From positions 1 through 56,130 of the forward strand of contig NZ_WSZK01000025.1 of the NCBI RefSeq assembly GCF_009791395.1: DNA of 56,130 bases, in the 5' to 3' direction. This document shows positions 8,656 to 17,828 of the stretch, in pieces. Made by a program: the position numbers and the translations under genes. Source of the DNA: Halomarina oriensis (lineage in GTDB: Archaea; Halobacteriota; Halobacteria; Halobacteriales; Haloarculaceae). Numbering within the stretch: the first letter of the stretch is position 1; each line of letters opens with the position of its first letter. The notes beneath the pieces are model-generated. The model did no database searches, was not told where the DNA came from, and saw only the letters and a program-made list of their open reading frames with translations.

Positions 8656-9884
8656 CGTGCCTCACCTCCGTCCTCACTCGCTCGCGGGCGTGGCCCGCTC
8701 GCGTCCCCCGAGGAGCGTGGCTCCTCGCGTTCCAAGAGGTGGACGACGGCCGCACCACCGCTCCCGCCGACGTTGTGCGTCAACCCGATACGTGCGCCCT
8801 CGACCTGTCGCTCGCCGGCGGTGCCCGACAGCTGGTGGAACGCCTCCGAGAGTTGGCCGGTCCCGGTCGCGCCGATGGGGTGACCCTTCGACTTCAGGCC
8901 GCCCGAGGGGTTGACGGGCAGTTCGCCGTCCAGTTTCGTCGCCCCGGACTCGACGTACGGGCCTGCTTCGCCCGGTTCGCAGAACCCCAAATCCTCGTAG
9001 GCCAGCAGTTCCGCGATGGCGAAGCAGTCGTGGACCTCCGCGAAGTCGACGTCCTCGGGCCCCATCCCGGCCTCGGCGTAGGCCGTCTCGGCGGCCTGCT
9101 GGCTCGCGGGGACGGCGGTGTAGGTGTCGCGCTGGAACAGGCCGACGGAGTCGGCGGCCGCGCCGACGCCCGCGACCCGGATTCGCTCGTCGGTGAACTC
9201 CTCGACGACGTCCTCGCTGACGACGAGGACGCAGGCCGCGCCGTCGGTGGTCGGACAGCAGTGGAACAGCGTGAGCGGGTCGGCGACGGTGGGTGCGTTC
9301 GTCGCCTGTTCGAGCGAGCACTCGAAGCGCAGGTGCGCGTGGGGGTTCTTCGCGCCGTTGGCGTGGTTCTTGACGGCGACGTGACTCAGGTGCTCTGTCG
9401 TGGTGTCGTACTCGGCCATGTGCGCGCTGGCCATCTGGGCGTAGACGCCGGAGAACGTCGTCCCGGAGAGGCGTTCCCACTCCGTCTCGCCGGAGACGCC
9501 CAGCCAGAACCGGACGGCGTCGTTCGAGACGTCGGTCATCACCTCGACGCCGCCCGCGAGGACGACGTCGGCGCTCCCCGCACGAATCGCGTTGACCGCC
9601 TGTCTGACGGCACTTCCGCCGGCAGCACAGGCGTTCTCGACGCGGGTGACCGGGATGCCGTCGAGGCCGACGTGGTCGGCGACGGCCGGCCCCGGCAGGC
9701 CGAGTTGGCGGCCGCCGACGCCGAGCGTCCCGACGTAGGCTTCGTCGATGGCCGAGCGGTCGAGTCCTGCAGGGACGCTGTCACGGGCGGCCTCGAACGC
9801 CGTGGCGAACAGCGACCGGTAGGTCTCGTCGGGGAACGAACCGAAGTCTGACTGGCCCGCCCCGACGACGTAGGCTTCGGGCAT
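8652..9884 (-). CDS. Thiolase family protein (SCP-x-like acetyl-CoA acyltransferase)
   Basis: A 410-residue thiolase. The acyl-accepting cysteine lies in VENACAAGG, about residue 86. HDCFAIAELL and the GHPIGATG histidine motif follow, so the catalytic set looks intact. The C-terminal NVGGSGG replaces the classic CxG, as in SCP-x-type thiolases. It should condense or cleave acyl-CoAs; the substrate is unknown. It is coupled by ATGA overlap to the HMG-CoA-synthase-like/DUF35 fusion, implying a shared complex. The ATG at 9884 is preferred to a GTG three codons upstream. The last 30 residues are rich in Arg/Ser/Pro and probably disordered. Confidence 0.88.
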   Translation of the reverse strand: MPEAYVVGAGQSDFGSFPDETYRSLFATAFEAARDSVPAGLDRSAIDEAYVGTLGVGGRQLGLPGPAVADHVGLDGIPVTRVENACAAGGSAVRQAVNAIRAGSADVVLAGGVEVMTDVSNDAVRFWLGVSGETEWERLSGTTFSGVYAQMASAHMAEYDTTTEHLSHVAVKNHANGAKNPHAHLRFECSLEQATNAPTVADPLTLFHCCPTTDGAACVLVVSEDVVEEFTDERIRVAGVGAAADSVGLFQRDTYTAVPASQQAAETAYAEAGMGPEDVDFAEVHDCFAIAELLAYEDLGFCEPGEAGPYVESGATKLDGELPVNPSGGLKSKGHPIGATGTGQLSEAFHQLSGTAGERQVEGARIGLTHNVGGSGGAAVVHLLEREEPRSSGDASGPRPRASEDGGEAR

Positions 9885-10016
9885 ACGCGACACTCAGTTC
9901 GCGGCCTCTTGACGGTGCGGGTCACGACAGTTCCCGACGACTCCCGACACGGTGTCGGCCGACGGGTGACGACGGGGAGCGGAATCGATTTGCCGTCGCC
10001 GCCCGTCGACTGCGCC

Positions 10017-10625
10017 ATGCGACGACGCGAGGCGCTGTTCCGTGTGGGAACCGCCCTCACGCCTCCGGTCGCCGGGGTGCTCGCCGGCTGTCAGCGGACG
10101 AGCGGTGCCGACCCGGCACCGGCCGTCACCCCCGCGGCCGTCCCCACCGACGCCGCCGTCGACTCCGAGTCGAGAGCCCCTCGACGCCGTACCGTCGTCC
10201 GGTCGCTCTACGCGCCGACGATAGACCGTGTCCGGCGGATGGACCGAATCGAGCACACGACGGTCGGCTACGGTGACGACACCGACCGCCACACGCTGAC
10301 GGTCCTCAACGAGAGTGCGACCCGGTGGAACCTCACGCTTCGTCTCCGACGCGAGGGGACGGCCGGCACGCTCCTGCTGGTCGACCTCACGCTCCCGCCA
10401 CGGACGTACCGGGTCTACGAGTTGACGCCGGCCGCCCGGTACCGAGTTCGCGTCGAGAGCGACGCCGGCGGCGCACTCGACGACGCGCTGGCCGACGAGT
10501 TCTCCGTCGGTGCGGACTGGTTCGAGCGCGACCACGCGGTGACCGTCGCTGGCATCACGCTCGACGGCTACTGGAGCGGGACGCTCCTCAATCGGGCACT
10601 CGCGGAGGAGTTCGCCGCGGAATGA
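10017..10625 (+). CDS. Hypothetical Tat-type lipoprotein
   Basis: A 202-residue exported protein of unknown function. The N-terminus MRRREALFRVGTAL has a twin-arginine RREALF motif followed by LAGC, a lipobox that predicts lipid anchoring at the cysteine on the outer face of the membrane. The mature part has Thr/Pro/Ala-rich sequence, then a beta-rich domain (WNLTLRLR, TYRVYELTPAARYRV). I chose this ATG rather than the longer frame from 9909 because it starts at the signal peptide. Its stop overlaps the following hydrolase start (ATGA). Confidence 0.75.
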   Translation: MRRREALFRVGTALTPPVAGVLAGCQRTSGADPAPAVTPAAVPTDAAVDSESRAPRRRTVVRSLYAPTIDRVRRMDRIEHTTVGYGDDTDRHTLTVLNESATRWNLTLRLRREGTAGTLLLVDLTLPPRTYRVYELTPAARYRVRVESDAGGALDDALADEFSVGADWFERDHAVTVAGITLDGYWSGTLLNRALAEEFAAE

Positions 10626-11500
10626 ACGACGACGCGTGGGACGAGGACGGTCCGTTCGCGCTCGGCCGGCGGGCCGACCACCCGTTCGTCCGCGTCGGCC
10701 CGCCGGCCCGCGACGTCGAGGCGTCGCCACTGGTCGTCGTCACCGGCCTCAACGACCCGCTACTCCGGGTGACGGACACGCTCTGGTTCGCGGGGTGTGT
10801 CGCCTCGCTCGGCGTCCGACTGCGTCACCGGGGCTACCCCGGCCCCGTCTACCTCACGAGTCGTCCGGCGGGTCTCCCGGCGGGTCACACGACCCGTGCG
10901 ATGGGCGCTGACCTCGCGCGGTTCCTGGCGGGGTTCGACCGCCCGGCGAACCTCCTCGGCGTCTCGATGGGTGGGTTCGTCGCCCACCACTGTGCCGTGG
11001 ACTTCCCCGACCGTGTCGAGCGACTCGTCCTCGGCCTCGCGGCCGCACGGCTCTCGGCCCACGGCCGCGCTCGGGTGGAACGGTGGCGCGAGTGGGCTGC
11101 TCGTGGGGAGTGGGGGCGCATCTATCGCGCCGGCTGTGACGCCGTAGCCGTCGGCCCGCTCCGAGTGGCGATGCGCGCGGCGACCTACCCGTACGACCGA
11201 CTGACCGGCTACCCGCCCGCTGGCCTCGACTTCGACGTCTCGGCCGTGGCCTGTCTCGGCCACGACGCGAGCGAGCGCGTCCCGCCGGTCCCGACGCTCG
11301 TCGTGGGCGGGACCGAGGACCCGTTTTTCACCGCGGCCGAGTTCGAGCGGACCGCACGACCGCTCGGCGCACCGTTCGAGCGACTCGACGGACTGGGTCA
11401 CGAGGCGGTCGTCTGTGCGGGCGAGCGGTTCGACCGGCCGGTGCTCTCGTTTCTGACCGGGCCGGCACGGACGGGCCGGCCGTCGAAACGACAGCGATAA
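10622..11500 (+). CDS. Alpha/beta hydrolase
   Basis: A 292-residue alpha/beta-hydrolase-fold enzyme with nucleophile elbow GVSMGG, acid candidate in GGTEDPF and catalytic histidine in GLGHEA, in the expected order. It is probably a cytoplasmic esterase, lipase or related hydrolase. No lid or substrate-specific motif was recognised. It is coupled to the upstream lipoprotein gene by a four-base overlap. The C-terminal tail is basic. Confidence 0.83.
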   Translation: MNDDAWDEDGPFALGRRADHPFVRVGPPARDVEASPLVVVTGLNDPLLRVTDTLWFAGCVASLGVRLRHRGYPGPVYLTSRPAGLPAGHTTRAMGADLARFLAGFDRPANLLGVSMGGFVAHHCAVDFPDRVERLVLGLAAARLSAHGRARVERWREWAARGEWGRIYRAGCDAVAVGPLRVAMRAATYPYDRLTGYPPAGLDFDVSAVACLGHDASERVPPVPTLVVGGTEDPFFTAAEFERTARPLGAPFERLDGLGHEAVVCAGERFDRPVLSFLTGPARTGRPSKRQR

Positions 11501-11572
11501 TCGTGCGCCGGTCGGAGTTCGAGCGATTCCAGCGACGATGGCCACCGCCAGCCCGGTCCGGAGCGTGCCCAC

Positions 11573-12802
11573 ATGAGAGACGCCAGAGCCGTCGTGCTCG
11601 CCGTCGTCGCCAGCACGTTCTTCGTCGGGTTCGGTGGCGGGGTGGTCTTCCCCATCCTCCCGAACCTCGGCGCACTGCTCGGCATCTCGCCGTTTCTCGT
11701 CGGCCTCATCCTGAGCGCCAACCGGTTCACCAGACTCGTCGCCAACGGACCGGCCGGTGCGCTCGTCGACCGTATCGGCACGCGATGGCCGTTCGTCGTC
11801 GGCCTGTTCGTCGAGAGCGTCGCCACACTGGGGTACGTCGTCGCCATCGACGCCTCGCTTCCCGAGGTGTGGTTCCTCCTCGCTCGCGTGCTGTGGGGTG
11901 TCGGGAGCGCGCTGGTGTTCGCCACCGCCTACACCATCGCCGCGGACGTGAGCGACGGCAGGTCTCGCGGGACGAGCATGGGCATCGTCCGCGGGGGCAT
12001 CACGCTCGGCTTCCCCGCCGGTCTGGTCCTCGGTGGTGTCGTCAGCGACCTCTACTCCGTCTCGACGGCGTTCGTCGTCGCCGCCGCGTTCGCCTTCCTC
12101 GCCAGCGGTCTGGCCTACGCGCTCGTCCCCGAGACGCACGTCTCGGAGCCACGCGGCGGCGTCAAGCCGTGGGACCTCGACACGACGCTGCCGACGCTCA
12201 CCGCCGGCCTCGTCAACTTCGGCCTCTACTTCGCGTATCTCGGTGCGCTGTTCTCGACGCTCGTCCTCTTCCTCGGCGAGACGGGCATCTCCGTCTGGGG
12301 CTACGGCCCGCAGGGGATGTCCGGGCTCCTGATGGCAGTGACGGTGCTCTCCGCCTCGGGGTTCATGGTGCTCGGCGGAAGCGTCAGCGACCGCTACGGG
12401 AGTCGAAACCCCGTCCTGTTGGCCTTCCTCGCCGTCTCGTTCGTCGGCTTCCTCGCGCTGGCGCTCGCGGACTCGCTCGCCACGCTAATCGTCGCCTGCG
12501 TCCTCGTCGGCGCGGGACAGGGCGGCACCAGCGGGCCGCTCGTCGCCCTGCTCGCCGACCTCACCCCCGACGAGCGCATGGGCCGGGCGATGGGCACGAA
12601 CAACGTTCTCGGTGACCTCGGGGGCGGACTCGGCCCGATGGTGTCCCTGCCGCTCGTCGAGACGGTCGGGTTCGGGCCGCTGTACGCCGCCTGTGCGGTC
12701 GTCCCGGTGCTCGCCGGCCTGGCGCTGCTCGCCGGGACCTACGCCCAGACCGGCCGGTTCGACCCGAAGACCCCCGCCGCGAGCGAGACGGCCGACGACT
12801 GA
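11573..12802 (+). CDS. MFS transporter
   Basis: A 409-residue major facilitator superfamily permease with about 12 hydrophobic segments in two halves, separated by a cytoplasmic loop around residues 185-205 (ETHVSEPRGGVKPWD). The loop 2-3 signature appears as GALVDRIGTRWPFVVG, and its counterpart in the second half as GSVSDRYGSRNPVLL. The substrate is not predictable; such permeases are often multidrug or metabolite exporters. It begins 72 bases after the hydrolase. Confidence 0.9.
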   Translation: MRDARAVVLAVVASTFFVGFGGGVVFPILPNLGALLGISPFLVGLILSANRFTRLVANGPAGALVDRIGTRWPFVVGLFVESVATLGYVVAIDASLPEVWFLLARVLWGVGSALVFATAYTIAADVSDGRSRGTSMGIVRGGITLGFPAGLVLGGVVSDLYSVSTAFVVAAAFAFLASGLAYALVPETHVSEPRGGVKPWDLDTTLPTLTAGLVNFGLYFAYLGALFSTLVLFLGETGISVWGYGPQGMSGLLMAVTVLSASGFMVLGGSVSDRYGSRNPVLLAFLAVSFVGFLALALADSLATLIVACVLVGAGQGGTSGPLVALLADLTPDERMGRAMGTNNVLGDLGGGLGPMVSLPLVETVGFGPLYAACAVVPVLAGLALLAGTYAQTGRFDPKTPAASETADD

Positions 12803-12883
12803 GTCCCCGTCACCGGGGAGCGCGGCCACGGCCGGTCACCCCCGGACGCCACGCACTTGCCCCCACCGCCCGAACGAACCGCC

Positions 12884-13804
12884 GTGAGCGAGGGCCACGA
12901 GAACGCCGGCTGGCGACGACTGTTCGGCGGGGACGACCTGACCTTCGGGACCGGGTTCCCGCTGACGGGGACACGCGAGTCCCGACCCGACGTCGACGAG
13001 GAGATGCGACTGGCCGCCCACGCCGAGGACCTGGGGTTCGACGCGCTCTGGGCGCGTGACGTGCCACTGTACTGGCCACGGTTCGGCGACGCGGGCCAGA
13101 CGTTCGACCCGTGGACGTGGCTGAGTCACGTCGCCGCCCACACCGACGAGGTGGCGCTCGGCACGGCGAGTGTCGTCCTTCCCCTTCGCCACCCGCTCCA
13201 CGTCGCCAAGAGCGCCGCGTCGCTCGACCACCTCTCCGGCGGTCGGCTCGTCCTCGGCGTCGCGACGGGCGACCGCGACCCGGAGTTCGACGCGTTCGGC
13301 CTCGACCACGAAGCTCGTGGCGCACGCTTCCGCGAGGCGGTCGACTGCCTCCGGACGGTCTGGAGCGAGGAGTTCCCCGCGGCGAGCGGCGAGTGGGGCG
13401 AACTCGACGGTGACCTCGACCTCGTGCCGAAACCGACGACGGAGACGGTTCCCCTCCTGCCGACCGGTCGCTCCCGCCAGTCGATGGAGTGGCTCGGCGA
13501 CCACGGGGACGGCTGGCTGTTCTACCACCTCCCCGACGACACGCTCGACTCCTACCTCGACCGATGGCGCGAGGCGGCCGGCGAGAAACCGTACGCGATG
13601 GTCGTCCGCACGGAACTGGCCGACGACCCCGCGGCCGACCCGGAACCGCGTCACCAGGGCTATCGCGCCGGCAGCGAGTGGTTCGTCGACTACTTCCGAC
13701 GGCTGGAGGAGATGGGCGTCGACCACGTCCTCGTCGGTGCCGACGGGGACGACCCAGAGCGAGGACTGACGCGACTGGCAGAGACCGTCGTCGAGCGGGT
13801 GTAG
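12884..13804 (+). CDS. LLM-class (luciferase-like) flavin or F420-dependent oxidoreductase
   Basis: A 306-residue TIM-barrel oxidoreductase of the bacterial luciferase-like family. Markers are EDLGFDALWARDV, TWLSHVAAHTDEVALGTASVV, HPLHVAKSAASLDHLSGGRL and GVATGDRD. Haloarchaeal members usually bind F420 or FMN; the substrate is unknown. The GTG at 12884 was chosen because it opens the acidic sequence MSEGHENAGW. A TTG nine codons upstream would add only a Pro-rich stretch. Confidence 0.85.
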   Translation: MSEGHENAGWRRLFGGDDLTFGTGFPLTGTRESRPDVDEEMRLAAHAEDLGFDALWARDVPLYWPRFGDAGQTFDPWTWLSHVAAHTDEVALGTASVVLPLRHPLHVAKSAASLDHLSGGRLVLGVATGDRDPEFDAFGLDHEARGARFREAVDCLRTVWSEEFPAASGEWGELDGDLDLVPKPTTETVPLLPTGRSRQSMEWLGDHGDGWLFYHLPDDTLDSYLDRWREAAGEKPYAMVVRTELADDPAADPEPRHQGYRAGSEWFVDYFRRLEEMGVDHVLVGADGDDPERGLTRLAETVVERV

Positions 13805-13847
13805 ACGGGGCCGGTCGGTCCGACGACCACTCCCCGTATCGGGACGG

Positions 13848-13853
13848 CTATAC
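13848..13853 (+). promoter_or_regulatory. TATA-like element of nop5-flpA
   Basis: CTATAC centred about 26 bases before the nop5 ATG. Confidence 0.45.
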
Positions 13854-13875
13854 GACGCCGGGCGGTAGCGCCCCC

Positions 13876-14772
13876 ATGAGCGACACCGAGGACGCGTGGT
13901 TCGCCGGCCTCGCCCCCGACGACATCGAGGAGGCGACCGCACGAGTCCGCGACGGGACGGGCGACACCCCTCGTGAGTGGCCGACGCTGGCCGTCGAAGC
14001 GGGGTACGCCACCGACACCGACGACTACTACCAGCGCCTCCACGAGGCGACGCTGGCGGCGACCCGTGGGGCCGTCCGAGAGGCCGAGACGGCCGACGAC
14101 CGCCAACTGGTCCACGCCGTGCGCTCGATGGACGACACCGAGCGCGTCGCCAACGAACTCGCCGAGCGCCTCTCGGAGTGGGCGGGAACGCGCTTCGAGG
14201 ACGCCGGAACGGGCGTCGACGCGGCCCGTCCCCTCGCGGAACGCGACCCGACCGGTCCCGCCGAGGCGCGTATCGTCTCGCTCGCACGGCGGGTGGTCGA
14301 CCTCACCGACGAGCGCGACGACCTGCGGGCGTTCGTCGAGCGCACCGCACCCGACGTCGCCCCGAACCTCTCGGCGATGGCCGGTCCCGTGCTCGCCGCG
14401 CGTCTCGTCGCGCTCGCGGGGGGTCTCGAACCGCTGGCGAAGAAGCCCTCGGGGACGGTGCAGGTGCTCGGTGCGGAGGACGCGCTGTTCGCCCACCTCC
14501 GGGGTCGCGCGTCCTCTCCCAAACACGGCGTCATCTACGTCCACGACTACGTCCGGAACACCGACCCCGACGAGCGCGGGTCGGCGGCCCGCGCGCTCGC
14601 CGGGAAACTCTCTATCGCCGCCCGCGTCGACCACTACTCGGGGGACCTGCGGCCCGAACTACAGTCGGACCTCGACGACCGTATCGCCACGATTCGCGCC
14701 CGGACGGGCGACCCCGCGCCGGGGGCCGGTGGCCCGGAAGGCACCCCAGAACCGGGAGGTGACGACGCGTGA
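13876..14772 (+). CDS. nop5: Nop5/Nop56-family C/D box RNP protein
   Basis: A 298-residue archaeal Nop5 core protein of the box C/D ribonucleoprotein that 2'-O-methylates rRNA and tRNA. The Nop domain shows NLSAMAGPVLAARLVALAGG, then the RNA-contacting KKPSGTVQVLGAEDALFAHL and SPKHGVIYVHDYV. The C-terminal tail is Gly/Pro/Glu-rich. The downstream fibrillarin gene overlaps it by four bases (GTGA), the standard archaeal pairing. Confidence 0.95.
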   Translation: MSDTEDAWFAGLAPDDIEEATARVRDGTGDTPREWPTLAVEAGYATDTDDYYQRLHEATLAATRGAVREAETADDRQLVHAVRSMDDTERVANELAERLSEWAGTRFEDAGTGVDAARPLAERDPTGPAEARIVSLARRVVDLTDERDDLRAFVERTAPDVAPNLSAMAGPVLAARLVALAGGLEPLAKKPSGTVQVLGAEDALFAHLRGRASSPKHGVIYVHDYVRNTDPDERGSAARALAGKLSIAARVDHYSGDLRPELQSDLDDRIATIRARTGDPAPGAGGPEGTPEPGGDDA

Positions 14773-15401
14773 CTCCGGAACTGCCCGACGGCGTCGAACG
14801 CCGCCCGTTCGACGAGCGTGAGCGCCTCGCCACGCGCGGTGACCCGGTGTACGGCGAACCGACCGACGGCGACTGGCGCGTCTGGGACGCCGGCCGGTCG
14901 AAACTCGGCGCGATGCTCTCGGTCGGGATGGACACCGGTCTCGACGGCGGCGAGACGGTGCTGTACCTCGGCGCTGCGTCGGGGACCACCGTCAGTCACG
15001 TCGCGGACTTCGCCGGGCCGACCTACGCCGTCGAGTTCGCACCACGACCGACGCGGGACCTGCTTCCCGTCGCCGAAGCCCGCGAGAACCTCTTTCCACT
15101 GCTCAAGGACGCCCGGAAGCCCGAGACGTACGCCCACGTCGTCGAACCGGTCGACGTACTGGTCCAGGACGTGGCGACCCGCGGGCAGGCGGAGGTGGCG
15201 AACCGCAATCGGCAGTTCCTCCGGGAGGACGGCCGACTGCTCGCCGTCGTGAAGGCCCGTTCCGAGGACGTGACGGCCGACCCCGAAGACGTGTTCGACG
15301 AGTTCCTCGACGCGCTCTCGGGCTACGAGGTGCTGGAGACGGCCACGCTGGATCCGTACCACGAGGACCACCTCGCGGTGGTCGCGCGACCGACCCGGTA
15401 G
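14769..15401 (+). CDS. flpA: Fibrillarin-like rRNA/tRNA 2'-O-methyltransferase
   Basis: A 210-residue fibrillarin, the SAM-dependent methyltransferase of box C/D particles. Motifs: WRVWDAGRSKLGAML, VLYLGAASGTTVSHVAD (SAM site), YAVEF and VLVQDVA. It begins at a GTG inside the nop5 stop, so expression is coupled to its partner protein. Confidence 0.95.
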   Translation: MTPELPDGVERRPFDERERLATRGDPVYGEPTDGDWRVWDAGRSKLGAMLSVGMDTGLDGGETVLYLGAASGTTVSHVADFAGPTYAVEFAPRPTRDLLPVAEARENLFPLLKDARKPETYAHVVEPVDVLVQDVATRGQAEVANRNRQFLREDGRLLAVVKARSEDVTADPEDVFDEFLDALSGYEVLETATLDPYHEDHLAVVARPTR

Positions 15402-15461
15402 ACGGTCGGGGACGGCCCCGGCGGACGCGAACGTAGGGGTCTCACGCTCGTGTCCGCAACA

Positions 15462-15468
15462 CTTTAGC
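15462..15468 (+). promoter_or_regulatory. TATA-like element of the lipoprotein gene at 15493
   Basis: CTTTAGC centred about 28 bases before the ATG. Confidence 0.4.
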
Positions 15469-15492
15469 GCGGCATCGTCTACGCTCCGGTGA

Positions 15493-16008
15493 ATGAATCG
15501 CCGCTCGTTCCTCGCCGCCCTCAGCCTCACCGCGCCCTCCGCCGTCGCTGGCTGCCTCGCCCCCGGCCGTACGGAAGACGCCCACCCCACGAACACGACG
15601 CCGGAACCACTCGAAGCCGAGATCAGCGTGCTGCAGTCCGGTGTCACGACTCGGAACGGGTCGTTCTCCGTCGTCGAGTACGGCGGCACCCTCACTGTCG
15701 TCCACCAGGCCACGGGCGAGGTGGTCGTGGAACGGACGTTCCAGTCCGAGCTATCGATGGGTACGCCGGACGAAGACGGCGTGCAGACGGGGTTCGGGAG
15801 CGGTGGCGGCTTCTACCACCCCACGGTGACGCCCAACGACACCTACGTCGTGACGGTCACCGTCGAGAACGCCTCCGAACGGTACGAGTGGACACCACGG
15901 GGACCGTACGGGCTCTCGGTCCGCACCACGCCCGACCGGGTGACGTTCGAGGAGGGGCGAAAGACCTTCCGACCGATTCCGACGCCGACACCGACACCGA
16001 GCGACTGA
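15493..16008 (+). CDS. Hypothetical Tat lipoprotein
   Basis: A 171-residue exported lipoprotein. MNRRSFLAALSLTAPSAVAGC contains an NRRSFL twin-arginine signal and an AGC lipobox. The mature part is beta-rich with several N-X-S/T sequons and ends in a Pro-Thr repeat tail (PIPTPTPTPSD). Function unknown. It stands alone between flpA and the AIM24 gene. Confidence 0.75.
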   Translation: MNRRSFLAALSLTAPSAVAGCLAPGRTEDAHPTNTTPEPLEAEISVLQSGVTTRNGSFSVVEYGGTLTVVHQATGEVVVERTFQSELSMGTPDEDGVQTGFGSGGGFYHPTVTPNDTYVVTVTVENASERYEWTPRGPYGLSVRTTPDRVTFEEGRKTFRPIPTPTPTPSD

Positions 16009-16111
16009 CTCGGGCCGGCCCGTCGGAGGCCCGGCAGCCGCCCGTTCCCGTAGTTTCTTGCGGTGTCGCTGCGACACTGCCGCACACGGTCTCACGACCG
16101 AGTCCCCGACG

Positions 16112-16768
16112 ATGAACGTCGAACAACTCACGTCCGACGCAGAGACGGCCGACACGCCGTTCCGACTGGAGAACAGCTACACTCTCGAAATCGACGTCGA
16201 CGGGTCGCTCCTGGCGAAAGCCGGGGCGATGATCGCGTACGACGGCGACCTCGACTTCACCGGGAAGGCCTCTGCCGAAGGCGGCATCACGGGCTTCCTG
16301 AAGGAGGCGGCCTCCGGCGAGGGGACGCCCATCATGACCGTCGAGGGGCAGGGGAGCCTCTACCTCGCCGACCGCGGGAAGAAGGTCCAGGTGCTCGACC
16401 TGGAAGCGGACGACGCCATCACCGTCAACGGCGAGGACGTGCTGGCGTTCGAGGAGTCGCTGTCCTACCGCATCGACCGCATCGACAGCCTCGCCGGCGC
16501 GTTCGCGGGCGGCCTGACGAACGTCTACCTCGAAGGGCCGGGGGCGGTCGCGCTCACGACCCACGGCGACCCCGTCGTCCTCGAACCCCCCGTCTCCACC
16601 GACCCCAGTGCGACCGTCGCGTGGAGCGGTGTCTCGCCCGACGTCGAGGTCAACCGGAGCCTCTCGGACATGGTCGGTCAGGAGTCCGGCGAGCGCTACC
16701 AGATGCGCTTCGAGGGCGACAGCGGCGTCGTCGTCGTCCAGCCGTACGAGGAACACGGCGGCGCGTAG
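16112..16768 (+). CDS. AIM24 family protein
   Basis: A 218-residue AIM24/TraAc-type beta-helix protein. The pattern FRLENSYTLEIDVDGS, LLAKAGAMIAYDGDLDF, GEGTPIMTVEGQGSLYLAD and VYLEGPGAVALTTHG is typical of the family. Bacterial and yeast members are linked to mitochondrial or membrane organisation, but the biochemical role in archaea is unknown. The ATG at 16112 starts the conserved region. Confidence 0.85.
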   Translation: MNVEQLTSDAETADTPFRLENSYTLEIDVDGSLLAKAGAMIAYDGDLDFTGKASAEGGITGFLKEAASGEGTPIMTVEGQGSLYLADRGKKVQVLDLEADDAITVNGEDVLAFEESLSYRIDRIDSLAGAFAGGLTNVYLEGPGAVALTTHGDPVVLEPPVSTDPSATVAWSGVSPDVEVNRSLSDMVGQESGERYQMRFEGDSGVVVVQPYEEHGGA

Positions 16769-16854
16769 GCGACGGGAGCACCGGCGAGCCACCGCGCACC
16801 GACGCTATCGCCGTCCCGAACACGTTTTTCTCCTCGGCTATCGTACCCCGACAC

Positions 16855-17310
16855 ATGAGCCTCGACGTCTCGCCGCCCGACCCGCCCGCCCTCGAACCGG
16901 CGTTCGACCCCGACGAATACGAGGACGCCGACGTGATGGGCGAGGACTACCGCCGCGAGGAACTCGACGAGTACCTCCACGACGGCGCGTGGGAACGGGC
17001 GTTCGGCGAGTGGGCCGAGCACACCGACCTCGGCGAGACGGAGTGGGCCATCGTCGAGGACCTCCACCTGGTTCGGGAGTTCGACTTCTTCTGGGACGAC
17101 TTCGCCGACCGGGTGGGCTACCACGCTCCCGGCCTCCCCGAGGACTGGCGCGAGCGCGACCTGCACCCGAAACTCGACTCGTGGGCACGCGTCTCGGGCA
17201 TCAACGCCGCGCTGACCGAACTCGGTGGCGTCGTCTCGGACGTGCTCAAAGCGGAGTACATCGAGTGGGAATCCGAGTTCGAAGCGCCCGACGACCTGCC
17301 GGATTTCTGA
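16855..17310 (+). CDS. Hypothetical acidic haloarchaeal protein
   Basis: A 151-residue, strongly acidic, soluble protein rich in aromatic residues (HLVREFDFFWDDFADRVGY). No domain was recognised and it has no signal peptide or membrane segment. A T-rich stretch at 16825-16829, about 28 bases upstream, could be its promoter. It is probably expressed separately from DUF5799, which starts 47 bases later. Confidence 0.65.
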   Translation: MSLDVSPPDPPALEPAFDPDEYEDADVMGEDYRREELDEYLHDGAWERAFGEWAEHTDLGETEWAIVEDLHLVREFDFFWDDFADRVGYHAPGLPEDWRERDLHPKLDSWARVSGINAALTELGGVVSDVLKAEYIEWESEFEAPDDLPDF

Positions 17311-17357
17311 ACGGTGAGCGGGCCAAGAGGTATGGTCCGTGGCGGCCCAGTCGGGGT

Positions 17358-17801
17358 ATGAGTTGGACCGACCGTCTCGTCGGCGCGCGGATGGCCCAAG
17401 ACCGGGAGTTCGGTGACCGGGTCGCCGAGTCGTCGCTCTCCCACCAGGAGTGGAACCTCGTCATGACCGCCACGGAGTTCCGCATCGAGGACGTCGACGA
17501 CCCCGAGCAGGCGCGACTGGTCGGCGACACCTCGAAGCTCCCGTCGGTGGTGCCCGAGATGGACCGTATCGCCAGCGAACAGCCCGACGCACAGCGCGAG
17601 CAGTCCTCCGGTGGGATGTTCGGCTCCATCAAGAGCGCCCTCGGGATGGGCGGCGGTGGCGGGAGCGACGACGCAGAACGCACCGCGGCCGCCGAGGAAC
17701 TCGTCGACGAGTACACGACACAGCTCCAGAACCGCCTCGAAGCGAACGGCCGCTGGGAGGAGATTCGGCAGGTCGCCGCCGAGGAACGGGACCGGAAGTG
17801 A
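17358..17801 (+). CDS. DUF5799 family protein
   Basis: A 147-residue haloarchaeal protein of unknown function. The opening (WTDRLVGARMAQDREFGDRV, SHQEWNLVMTATEF) and the glycine-rich linker after FGSIKSALGMGG fit DUF5799 as I remember it. The C-terminal third is a charged helix. No catalytic motif is visible. Confidence 0.75.
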   Translation: MSWTDRLVGARMAQDREFGDRVAESSLSHQEWNLVMTATEFRIEDVDDPEQARLVGDTSKLPSVVPEMDRIASEQPDAQREQSSGGMFGSIKSALGMGGGGGSDDAERTAAAEELVDEYTTQLQNRLEANGRWEEIRQVAAEERDRK

Positions 17802-17828
17802 GTCGTCGACGCTGACGAACGCCGCGGC

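Noticed and set aside
10325-10621. A 99-codon extension upstream of the alpha/beta hydrolase
   Set aside because: It lies in the shadow of the lipoprotein gene. The ATG at 10622 overlapping its stop is the natural start.
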